From the NCBI RefSeq assembly GCF_900100655.1, contig NZ_FNCE01000001.1, forward strand, positions 569,252 to 633,251: DNA of 64,000 bases, given 5' to 3'. The translations under genes and the position numbers were made by a program. The notes beneath the pieces are model-generated. The model saw only the letters and a list, made by a program, of their open reading frames with translations. It was not told where the DNA came from and ran no database searches. Shown one piece after another: positions 56,582-64,000 of this stretch. How positions within the stretch are numbered: the first letter of the stretch is position 1; each line of letters opens with the position of its first letter. This stretch comes from Limimonas halophila (GTDB lineage: Bacteria; Pseudomonadota; Alphaproteobacteria; Kiloniellales; Rhodovibrionaceae).

Positions 56582-57217
56582 GTGCAGGATGCCTTCGTTC
56601 AACGCCGCGGCCTGATGCTGGTGCTGTCCTCGCCGTCGGGTGCGGGCAAGACGACGATCTCGCGCGAGCTGCTGGGCCGGGACGGCAACCTCGCGCTCTC
56701 CGTCTCCGCCACCACGCGCGCGCCGCGGCCGGGCGAAGAGGACGGCGTGCACTATCACTTCCTGGATGAGGGCGAATTCCGCCGCATGGTCGCGGACGGG
56801 GATTTCCTCGAACACGCGGAAGTCTTCGGCAAGCTCTACGGCACGCCGCGCCGGCCCGTGGAGCGCACCCTGGACGCCGGCGGCGACGTGCTCTTCGACA
56901 TCGACTGGCAGGGCACGCGCCAGCTTCGCGACACCGCGCGCGCCGATCTCGTCTCCGTCTTCGTGCTGCCGCCGTCGATGGACGCGCTCGCCGAGCGCCT
57001 GCGCCAGCGCGGGCAGGACTCCGAGGCCGTGGTGCGCGAGCGCATGGCCAAGGCCGCCGACGAGATGAGCCACTGGCGCGAGTACGACTACATCGTCGTC
57101 AACGAAAGCATTCCGGAAAGCGTCCGCCGCGTGGAAGCGATCCTCCAGGCCGAACGCCTGCGCCGCGAGCGGCAGACGGGCCTGCCGGATTTCGTGGGGC
57201 GGCTGACCGACGTTTGA
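56582..57217 (+). CDS. gmk: Guanylate kinase
   Basis: 211 residues from GTG 56582. It phosphorylates GMP to GDP. LVLSSPSGAGKTTISREL is the P-loop, SATTRAPRPGEEDGVHYHF the GMP-binding region, and DIDWQGTRQLR is also typical. A strong terminator follows. Confidence 0.96.
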   Translation: MQDAFVQRRGLMLVLSSPSGAGKTTISRELLGRDGNLALSVSATTRAPRPGEEDGVHYHFLDEGEFRRMVADGDFLEHAEVFGKLYGTPRRPVERTLDAGGDVLFDIDWQGTRQLRDTARADLVSVFVLPPSMDALAERLRQRGQDSEAVVRERMAKAADEMSHWREYDYIVVNESIPESVRRVEAILQAERLRRERQTGLPDFVGRLTDV

Positions 57218-57253
57218 TCTCGGCGCCGCGGCCGAAAACGCGGCACAAAAGAA

Positions 57254-57284
57254 GCCCGGCCGCTTTTGGCGGCCGGGCCGTTTT
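57254..57284 (+). terminator. Intrinsic terminator after gmk
   Basis: GCCCGGCCGC (57254-57263) pairs with GCGGCCGGGC (57269-57278) around TTTTG, followed by CGTTTTC. It separates gmk from the convergent lon gene; the AAAAGAAG before the stem would provide a U-rich end in the other direction. Confidence 0.8.
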
Positions 57285-57307
57285 CTCGTCAGCCGTGACG
57301 GGCGGGA

Positions 57308-59716
57308 TCAGTGCCGCGTGACCGGTTTGGCCTCGCCGGCCTCGGGATGCGGAAGCTGCTCCACCTCCTCGGGCGCCACGTCGCTGATGGGCGTGGGCTC
57401 CTGGGTGAGGGCGTTGTGCAGCACCTCGTCCAGGCGCTCGACCGGGATGATGGTCAGGCTGCGCTTCACGTTGTTCGGGATGTCGGCGAGGTCCTTCTCG
57501 TTCTCCTTAGGGATCAGGACCGTCGACAGCCCGCCGCGCAGCGCGGCCAGCAGCTTCTCCTTGAGGCCGCCGATCGCCAGCACGCGCCCGCGCAGCGTCG
57601 CCTCGCCGGTCATGGCCACGTCGTGGCGCACCGGAATGCCCGTCAGCGCGGAGACGATCGCCGTGACCATGGCGATGCCGGCGGACGGGCCGTCCTTGGG
57701 CGTCGCGCCCTCCGGCACGTGGACGTGGATCGACTTGCGCTCCAGCAGGCTCGGGTGGATGCCGTATTCCGCCGACCGGCTCTTGATGAAGAACTCGGCC
57801 GCCTGGATCGACTCCTTCATCACGTCACCGAGCTTGCCGGTGGAGGTCACCTTGCCCTTGCCGGGCACCGTGACCGCCTCGATCGACAGCAGTTCGCCGC
57901 CGACCTCGGTCCACGCCAGCCCCGTGGCCACGCCGACCAGATCCTCCTGCTCGGCCACGCCGTACTTGTAGCGCGGCACGCCGGCGTACTTCTGGAGGTT
58001 CTGGCGCGTCACCTGGATCTGCTTGGCCGCACCCGTGGTGATGTCCTTCACCGCCTTGCGGGCCAGCGAGCCCACCTCGCGCTCCAGGTTGCGCACGCCG
58101 GCCTCGCGGGTGTAGCGCCGGATCAGGTCGCGCAGCGCGCCGTCCGACAGCGACCACTCGCTCTCGTCCAGGCCATTTTCCGTGCGCTGCTTGGTGATGA
58201 GGTGGCGCTTGGCGATCTCCACCTTCTCATCCTCGGTGTAGCCGGGGATGCGGATGATCTCCATGCGGTCCAGCAGCGCCGGCGGCATGTCGAGCGTGTT
58301 GGCGGTGGTGATGAACATCACCTCCGACAGGTCGTACTCGACGTCCAGGTAGTGGTCGACGAAGTGCGAGTTCTGCTCGGGGTCCAGGATCTCCAGCAGG
58401 GCGGAGGAGGGATCGCCGCGCCAGTCGGCGCCGAGCTTGTCCACCTCGTCCAGCAGGAAGAGCGGGTTCTTCGTCCCGGCCTTCTTCATGCCCTGGATAA
58501 CCTTGCCCGGCATCGAGCCGATGTAGGTGCGCCGGTGGCCGCGCATTTCCGCCTCGTCGCGCACGCCGCCCAGCGACTGGCGGACGAACTCGCGGTTCGT
58601 GGCGCGGGCGATGGACTTGCCCAGGGAGGTCTTGCCCACGCCCGGCGGCCCCACGAGGCACAGGATCGGCCCCTTCACGCGCCCCATGCGCTTCTGGACC
58701 GCCAGATACTCGATGATGCGCTCCTTCACGCGCGTCAGGCCGTAGTGGTCCGCGTCCAGCACTTCGCGGGCGACGTCGATGTCGTTCTTGACGCGGCTGC
58801 GCTTCTTCCACGGCACGGCCAGCATCCAGTCGAGGTAGTTGCGCACCACCGTCGACTCGGCCGACATCGGCGACATGTTCTTGAGCTTTTTCAGCTCGTT
58901 CTGGGCCTTTTCGCGCGCCTCCTTCGTCATCTTCGTCTTCTTGAGGCGCTCCTCCAGCTCCTGGAGTTCGTCCTGGCCCTCGTCGCCCTCGCCGAGCTCC
59001 TTGCGGATCGCCTTGAGCTGCTCGTTCAGGTAGTACTCGCGCTGCGTCTTCTCCATCTGCTTCTTGACGCGGTTCCGGACGCGCTTTTCGGCCTCCAGAC
59101 CGCCGATCTCGCCCTCGATGTAGGCGTAGACCTTCTCAAGCCGCTCGCTGACGGAGTCGCTTTCCAGCAGCTCCTGCTTGTCGGCGATGTTCAGCGACAG
59201 ATGCGAGGCGATGGTGTCCGCCAGCTTGCTGGGGTCCTCGATCTGCGAGACGGTGTTGAGGACTTCCGGCGGGATCTTCTTGTTGAGCTTGATGTACTGC
59301 TCGAACTGCGAGACGACGCTGCGGCGCAACGCATCCAGCTCGCGGTCCTCCGCCGCTTCCTCGCCGATGACCTCGGCCTCGGCCTCGAGGAAGTCCTCGT
59401 TCTCGGTGAACCCGCCGATGCGCGCACGCTGACCGCCCTCGACCAGCACCTTGATCGTGCCGTCCGGCAGCTTGAGCAGCTGAAGGATGCTGGCGAGCGT
59501 GCCGACCTCGTACAGGTCCTTGGCGCCGGGGTCCTCGTGCTGCGCGTCCTTCTGCGCGACCAGCAGAATCTGCTTGTCGTCCTTGCGCACGTCCTCGAGC
59601 GCATTCACCGACTTCTCGCGCCCGACGAAGAGGGGCACGATCATGTGCGGGAAGACGACGATGTCGCGCAACGGAAGGACGGGATACTGTGTTCCGGCCT
59701 TGGACAGTTCCAACAT
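57308..59716 (-). CDS. lon: ATP-dependent protease Lon
   Basis: 802 residues from ATG 59716 ([20 protein letters not shown]). The N-terminal substrate domain spans ~1-300. AAA+ Walker [16 protein letters not shown] lies near residue 353. The Ser-Lys protease has [14 protein letters not shown] (Ser near 675) and [18 protein letters not shown] (Lys near 717). It degrades misfolded and regulatory proteins. Confidence 0.97.
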   Translation of the reverse strand: MLELSKAGTQYPVLPLRDIVVFPHMIVPLFVGREKSVNALEDVRKDDKQILLVAQKDAQHEDPGAKDLYEVGTLASILQLLKLPDGTIKVLVEGGQRARIGGFTENEDFLEAEAEVIGEEAAEDRELDALRRSVVSQFEQYIKLNKKIPPEVLNTVSQIEDPSKLADTIASHLSLNIADKQELLESDSVSERLEKVYAYIEGEIGGLEAEKRVRNRVKKQMEKTQREYYLNEQLKAIRKELGEGDEGQDELQELEERLKKTKMTKEAREKAQNELKKLKNMSPMSAESTVVRNYLDWMLAVPWKKRSRVKNDIDVAREVLDADHYGLTRVKERIIEYLAVQKRMGRVKGPILCLVGPPGVGKTSLGKSIARATNREFVRQSLGGVRDEAEMRGHRRTYIGSMPGKVIQGMKKAGTKNPLFLLDEVDKLGADWRGDPSSALLEILDPEQNSHFVDHYLDVEYDLSEVMFITTANTLDMPPALLDRMEIIRIPGYTEDEKVEIAKRHLITKQRTENGLDESEWSLSDGALRDLIRRYTREAGVRNLEREVGSLARKAVKDITTGAAKQIQVTRQNLQKYAGVPRYKYGVAEQEDLVGVATGLAWTEVGGELLSIEAVTVPGKGKVTSTGKLGDVMKESIQAAEFFIKSRSAEYGIHPSLLERKSIHVHVPEGATPKDGPSAGIAMVTAIVSALTGIPVRHDVAMTGEATLRGRVLAIGGLKEKLLAALRGGLSTVLIPKENEKDLADIPNNVKRSLTIIPVERLDEVLHNALTQEPTPISDVAPEEVEQLPHPEAGEAKPVTRH

Positions 59717-60290
59717 GGTTCCTCGACTTTGCGGCCTTCGGCGATCCCGGGGGACAACCCCAGCGAAGCGCCTCGCGCAATGGATGATGTGCCGTCTGGT
59801 GTTTGGCGTTGACCCGTATGTTGCGTTCGCGCGCCGTTCCTTCAAGAGCCGTGCCGACCATGGCAACGATGGCACAGCAGGCCCGTGGCGGGAATATGGC
59901 GTCAGGCGTCCGGGCGGGCGAGGGGGCGCCAGCCCGTCAAGCGCCGGGATCGCCCGCCGGTGGCGGGGCGAGCGGGGCCGGCGCTGCGTCCAATCGCCGG
60001 GTCAATTCGCCGTTGCGGGTGTTGGCGCGCTCGCGGTGCGCCCCGTCCACCTGGAGCGAATTGCCGCCGACAAGCTGGACATCGTGCACGCCGCTGGCAA
60101 CCGGAGCGTGCAAGCCGCGCGCTGCCGGGGCCGGCCCATGCCGTGCGGGCGCGCGCCGGCCAAGGAACCGTAGCAGGTCGGATGTCGTGTGCTCGCGCAT
60201 GGCCGACATGGTTTTCGCATGCTACATGGCTCGGCGGTCGTGCGGCCAGCGCGCGGCTGACGGATGGTTCCAGACGGGAGAGACAACGCA
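59717..60290. other. Intergenic stretch between lon and the Rieske gene
   Basis: 574 bp with no strongly supported gene. A 90-codon reverse frame (60209-59937, MSAMREHTTSDLLRFLGRRA...) is the best candidate: its middle (VHDVQLVGGNSLQVDGAHRE) looks somewhat protein-like, but overlapping frames are equally open. The lon promoter must lie at its left end. Confidence 0.5.
59937..60209 (-). CDS. Possible small hypothetical protein
   Basis: 90 residues starting MSAMREHTTSDLLRFLGRRA and containing HDVQLVGGNSLQVDGAHRER. There is no recognised domain, and the N-terminal half is alanine/arginine-rich. It is kept only because its middle segment is more protein-like than the competing frames. It may be spurious. 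Confidence 0.25.
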   Translation of the reverse strand: MSAMREHTTSDLLRFLGRRAPARHGPAPAARGLHAPVASGVHDVQLVGGNSLQVDGAHRERANTRNGELTRRLDAAPAPLAPPPAGDPGA

Positions 60291-60623
60291 ATGACCGACG
60301 AGCAGAACGTCACTTGGCACGCCGTGATCACAGCGAGCGAGCTGGAAGAGGATGAGCCCGAGCACGTGAAGATCGGGGACACCCCCGTCTGCATCGTCCG
60401 CCTGGAAGATGGCATCTACGCCATCAACGACATCTGCACCCATGAGTTCGCCCTGCTGTCCGAGGGTTTCGTCGAGGACGAAGAGGTCGAGTGCCCGCTT
60501 CATCAGGCGCGCTTCAACGTCAAGACCGGCGCGTGCACGGCGCTGCCGGCGAAGGAGGACGTGCCCACCTATCGCGTGAAGGTCGAGGGCGATCAGGTCT
60601 ACGTCGGCATGCCCGCGAGCTGA
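60291..60623 (+). CDS. Rieske-type [2Fe-2S] ferredoxin
   Basis: 110 residues from ATG 60291. Cys49-x-His51 (ICTHEFALLSEGF) and Cys68-x-x-His71 (VECPLHQARF) are the cluster ligands. Small Rieske ferredoxins pass electrons from a flavoprotein reductase to an oxygenase. The reductase gene follows 7 bp downstream; no oxygenase gene is adjacent. A typical bacterial length, acidic. Confidence 0.93.
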   Translation: MTDEQNVTWHAVITASELEEDEPEHVKIGDTPVCIVRLEDGIYAINDICTHEFALLSEGFVEDEEVECPLHQARFNVKTGACTALPAKEDVPTYRVKVEGDQVYVGMPAS

Positions 60624-60630
60624 GGCGCGC

Positions 60631-61857
60631 ATGGCGGACGATCGCACCATCGTCGTCGTGGGCGGCGGCCAGGCCGGAGGCCGGGCCGCGGAAGCCGCCT
60701 GCGCGGCCGGCTGGTCCGGCCGCGTTCTCGTGCTCGCCGGCGAGCCGCGCCGCCCCTACGAACGCCCGCCGCTGTCCAAGGCGGTGCTGACCGGCAAGGC
60801 GGGCCTGGAGGTCACGGATCTCGATCTCGGCGAAGCCGCCGAGCGCGTGGAGGTCCGCACCGGCGTGCGCGTGACCGGCATCGACCGCACCGCGCGCACG
60901 CTGACCACGGCCCACGGCGAAACGATCGGGTACGACGGCCTCGTGCTGGCGACGGGCTCGCGCCCGCGCACGCTCAGCCTTCCGGGTGCCGATCTGCCCG
61001 GCATCCAGACCTTCCGCGACGCGGACGACGCGCTGGCGCTGCGGGAGTCCGTCGTGGCCGGCGAGCGCATCGTCGTGATCGGCGGCGGCTACATCGGCAT
61101 GGAGATCGCCGCCTCGGCGCGCGCCTGCGAATGCCCGGTGACCGTGCTGGAGGCCGCGCCCACCGTCATGGCGCGCCAGGTGGTGCGCGGTGTGGGCGAC
61201 TGGTTCGTCGAGCTGCACCGCCGCCACGGCGCGGACGTCGTGCTGGGCGCCAAGGTCGCCGGGTTTGAGGGCGAGCAGCGGGTGACGGGTGTGCGCTTGG
61301 ACGACGGCACCGTCTATCCGGCGGACCGTGTCGTCGTCGGCGTCGGCATCGCGCCCAACGTGGAGCTGGCCGACGCCGCCGGGCTGACGGTGGACGACGG
61401 CATCGTCGTCGACGAACACGCCATGACCGAGGACCCGGCCATCGCGGCGGCGGGGGACTGCACCAGCCACCCCAATCCGCTGCTCGGCCGCCGCATCCGC
61501 CTGGAATCCTGGCAGAACGCGGAGTACCAGGGGCGCGCGGCGGGCGCCACGCTGGCGGGCGAACTGACGCGCCACGCGCAGCTGCCGTGGTTCTGGAGCG
61601 ACCAGCACGGCGTCAACCTGCAAATGGTGGGCCTGCCGGAGCACTGGGACCGCGAGATCTGGCGCGGTACGCCCGACGACGGGCCGTGCATCGTCTTCCT
61701 CATGCAGGACGGTTACGTCGTCGGCGCCCAGGCCATCGACAACGGCAAGGACATCGCCGTGGCCCGCCGCATGATCGAGCGCGACGCGAAGCCCGACCCG
61801 GACGCGCTGGCCGACCCCGCGGCCTCGCTCAAGAAGGTGCTCAAGGCCGCGAGTTGA
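60631..61857 (+). CDS. FAD-dependent NAD(P)H:ferredoxin reductase
   Basis: 408 residues. VVVGGGQAGGRAAEAACAAG binds FAD, VVIGGGYIGMEIAASARACE binds NAD(P)H, and AAGDCTSHPNPLLGRRIRLE is the second FAD motif, as in rhodocoxin/putidaredoxin-reductase-like enzymes. It probably reduces the Rieske ferredoxin encoded just upstream. The final acceptor is not in the window. Confidence 0.93.
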   Translation: MADDRTIVVVGGGQAGGRAAEAACAAGWSGRVLVLAGEPRRPYERPPLSKAVLTGKAGLEVTDLDLGEAAERVEVRTGVRVTGIDRTARTLTTAHGETIGYDGLVLATGSRPRTLSLPGADLPGIQTFRDADDALALRESVVAGERIVVIGGGYIGMEIAASARACECPVTVLEAAPTVMARQVVRGVGDWFVELHRRHGADVVLGAKVAGFEGEQRVTGVRLDDGTVYPADRVVVGVGIAPNVELADAAGLTVDDGIVVDEHAMTEDPAIAAAGDCTSHPNPLLGRRIRLESWQNAEYQGRAAGATLAGELTRHAQLPWFWSDQHGVNLQMVGLPEHWDREIWRGTPDDGPCIVFLMQDGYVVGAQAIDNGKDIAVARRMIERDAKPDPDALADPAASLKKVLKAAS

Positions 61858-61878
61858 CGCGCCGCGCGCTGCCGGTCG

Positions 61879-64000
61879 TTACGCCTTGTTCAGCGGCAGG
61901 CGCACACGCGTGATCTGCGGGTCGTCCGGCGTGCGGTGCTTCTCGAAGCCGAGGTCTTCGCAGATCTGGAGCATGCGGCGGTTCTCGGTGAGCACATCGC
62001 CCACGATCTCGCCCGTGCCGCGCTCCCTGGCGTAGGCGATGATCCGGTCCATGAGCATGCGGCCCAGGCCGCGGCCCTTGATGTCCGAGCGCACCTCGAC
62101 GGCGTACTCGCCCACGCGGTTGTCCGGGTCGCAGTCGATGCGCACGACCCCCCAGATCTCTTCGGTGTTGCGGCCGGGGGCGTTGCGACCGGGGGCGTTG
62201 CGGCCGGGCAGGGCGACGAAGGCCATCGCCCGGTCGTAGTCGATCTGGGTCAGCCGGGCGGCGAAGTGGTGGCGCAGTTCGCGCATCTGCGTGAAGTAGC
62301 GCATGCGCACGTCTTCGCCCGACAGCTTGTGGAAGAAGTCCTGAAGCGCCGGTTCGTCCTCCGGGCGGATGGGGCGCAGGAAGATCTCGCTTCCGTCCGG
62401 CGCGGTGACGGTCTGCTCCAGCTCGCGCGGGTAGGGGCGGATCGCCAAGCGTGGCGTTTCGGTTTGGGGTGGTTGCTGGACCTTGATGCGCGCGTCCAGC
62501 GCCACGACGCCGTCCGGCCCGGCCAGCAGCGGGTTGATGTCCACCTCGGCGATCTCCGGGCGGTCGGCGACCAGCTGCGACAGCTCGATCAGTGCCAGCG
62601 CCACGGCGTCCACGTCGGCGGCGGGCTGGCCGCGATAGCCGGCGAGCAGGCGGCTGACCCGCGTGTCCGCGATGGTGCGCCGGGCCAGCGGCATGTTCAG
62701 CGGCGGCAGCGCCAGGCTCTGGTCGCGCAGCACCTCCACCGCCGTGCCGCCCTGGCCGAAGAGAATGACGGGGCCGAAGATGTTGTCCGTGGTCGCGCCC
62801 AGAATGAGTTCGTGGGCGTCGGCCCGCCGCGCCATGCGCTGAACCGTCATGCCGTCGACGGTGGCGTCGGGTCGCCGCTTGGCGACACGCCCCAGCATGC
62901 GCTCCGCCGCATCGCGCACGGCCTGCTCGGAGTCCAGCTCCAGCTCGACCCCGCCGACCTCGCTCTTGTGCGTGATGTCGGGGGACTGGATCTTCAGCGC
63001 CACGGGGAAGCCCAGCTCATTGGCGGAGGTGGCCGCTTCTTCGGCATCGCGGGCCAGCCGCGTGTCGACAATGGGGATGCCGTAGGCCTGGAGGGCGCGC
63101 TTGGAATCGCCCTCCGACATCCAGGTGAGGCCGGCCTCCAGGGCGCTGTCGATGAGCTGTTTGGCGCGTTCGGTGTCGGGCTCGAAGTCGTGCGGCGTGG
63201 ACGCCGGCGTCTCCATCAACTCGTCCTGGCTGCGCCGGTAGTTCACCAGGTGCATGAAGCCGCGCACGGCGTTTTCGGGCGTCGTGTAGCTGGGGATGCG
63301 GTGCTCGGCGAAGATCTTGCGCGCCGTCCGCGCCGCGCCTTCGCCCAGCCAGGAGGTGAACACCGGCTTGCGCGGATTGTCGCCCACGGTGTCGGCCGTG
63401 GCGCGCGCGGCGTCGGTCGGGTCCGCCACGGCGACGGGCGTGTTCAGCACCAGCACGGCATCGGTGTTGGCGTCCACCATCAGGGTTTCCAGCGCCGTGG
63501 CGTAGCGGCTGCCGGGCGCGTCGCCGATGATGTCCACGGGATTGCCGTGCGACCAGACGGGCGGCAGCACCTCGTTCAGGGCCGCGATGGTGTCGTCCGA
63601 AAGTTCGGCCAGGTGCCCGCCGCTGCCGGCGACGGCGTCGGTCGCCAGCACGCCCAGGCCGCCGCCGTTGGTGAGGATCGCCATGCGGTCGCCGCGCACG
63701 CGCGGCGCGTTGGACAGTGTCTCCGCCGCGTCGAACAGCTCGTCCATGTCGCCCACGCGCAGCATGCCGGCGCGGCGGAAGGCGGCCTCGTAGACCGCAT
63801 CCGAACCCGCCAGCGCGCCGGTGTGCGAGCTGGCGGCCTTCGCCCCGGCGGCGTAGCGCCCGGCCTTGATGACGATGATGGGCTTGGTGCGCGCCGTCGC
63901 GCGGGCGGCCGACATGAACTTGCGCGCTTCGGTGATGCTCTCGACGTAGAGCAGAATGGCGCGCGTGTTGGGGTCGCTGCCCAGGTAGTCGAGGACGTCG
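61879..64000 (-). CDS. Acyl-CoA synthetase (ADP-forming)-like / GNAT fusion, Pat-type (partial)
   Basis: At least 707 residues; the 5' end lies beyond the window, since the frame stays open to 64000 ([20 protein letters not shown]). From N to C are the remainder of the CoA-binding and ligase-CoA domains ([28 protein letters not shown]), an ATP-grasp domain ([40 protein letters not shown]), and a C-terminal GNAT domain ([20 protein letters not shown]). This matches Pat/PatZ-like protein lysine acetyltransferases, which often control acetyl-CoA synthetase. A triple RNAPG-type repeat sits inside the GNAT domain. Confidence 0.9.
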   Translation of the reverse strand, partial: DVLDYLGSDPNTRAILLYVESITEARKFMSAARATARTKPIIVIKAGRYAAGAKAASSHTGALAGSDAVYEAAFRRAGMLRVGDMDELFDAAETLSNAPRVRGDRMAILTNGGGLGVLATDAVAGSGGHLAELSDDTIAALNEVLPPVWSHGNPVDIIGDAPGSRYATALETLMVDANTDAVLVLNTPVAVADPTDAARATADTVGDNPRKPVFTSWLGEGAARTARKIFAEHRIPSYTTPENAVRGFMHLVNYRRSQDELMETPASTPHDFEPDTERAKQLIDSALEAGLTWMSEGDSKRALQAYGIPIVDTRLARDAEEAATSANELGFPVALKIQSPDITHKSEVGGVELELDSEQAVRDAAERMLGRVAKRRPDATVDGMTVQRMARRADAHELILGATTDNIFGPVILFGQGGTAVEVLRDQSLALPPLNMPLARRTIADTRVSRLLAGYRGQPAADVDAVALALIELSQLVADRPEIAEVDINPLLAGPDGVVALDARIKVQQPPQTETPRLAIRPYPRELEQTVTAPDGSEIFLRPIRPEDEPALQDFFHKLSGEDVRMRYFTQMRELRHHFAARLTQIDYDRAMAFVALPGRNAPGRNAPGRNTEEIWGVVRIDCDPDNRVGEYAVEVRSDIKGRGLGRMLMDRIIAYARERGTGEIVGDVLTENRRMLQICEDLGFEKHRTPDDPQITRVRLPLNKA

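Overview
The window comes from a GC-rich alphaproteobacterium. The gene orders guaB-rsmB-guaA, dnaB-alr-mlaEF-radA-cvpA-purF, rpsF-rpsR-rplI and fabD-fabG-acpP-fabF-mltG, together with DUF2794 and DUF2937 proteins, fit Rhodospirillales-like lineages. The rather acidic proteins would suit a halophile, but that placement is inference. The window splits sharply at a tRNA-Gln gene near 20.4 kb: accessory DNA to the left, core chromosome to the right.

Accessory region (1-20.4 kb). It is bounded on the right by a tyrosine recombinase gene, broken by one amber codon, that lies against the 3' end of tRNA-Gln(CTG). This is the classic layout of an integrated island; the other end is not in the window. 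From left to right it holds a truncated transposase, a winged-helix nucleotidyltransferase, a HEPN-like protein, a decayed IS3-family element, a protein with an HUH-type HIH motif, about 1.2 kb of non-coding or decayed DNA, a remnant of a restriction/methylation enzyme, and a complete type I-F CRISPR-Cas system. The I-F system is unusually arranged: csy1-csy2-csy3-cas6f, then array 1 (24 repeats), then cas1-cas2/3, then array 2 (16 repeats). The two arrays have homologous leaders of about 125 bp.

The most interesting feature lies just upstream of csy1. Two degenerate I-F repeats flank a 20-nt pseudo-spacer (6936-7011). The first keeps the exact 8-nt crRNA 5' handle and has a re-paired stem; the second keeps the 3' hairpin. 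The pseudo-spacer matches 12 of the first 13 bases of a site 62 bp after the end of the spacer. That site carries the I-F PAM (CC) and abuts a -35-like TTGACT in front of csy1. The only seed mismatch is at position 6, the base that type I Cascade flips out. This looks like a CreR-type guide RNA by which Cascade represses its own operon. A strong 14-bp hairpin follows directly.

Core region (20.4-64 kb). It contains rlmE, a host-attachment-family protein, guaB, rsmB, a GNAT enzyme, guaA, a Crp/Fnr regulator, a thioredoxin-like protein, a TPR-like membrane protein, bamB, der, a sensor histidine kinase, an arsR-arsC-acr3 arsenic operon with a visible operator, the purF-to-dnaB cluster, cfa, ribosomal proteins S6/S18/L9, the fatty-acid cluster with mltG, yicC-gmk, lon, a Rieske ferredoxin plus flavoprotein reductase pair, and a large acyl-CoA synthetase/GNAT fusion that runs off the right edge. 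One foreign gene interrupts the core: an AT-rich DUF2971 gene inserted exactly between guaB and rsmB.
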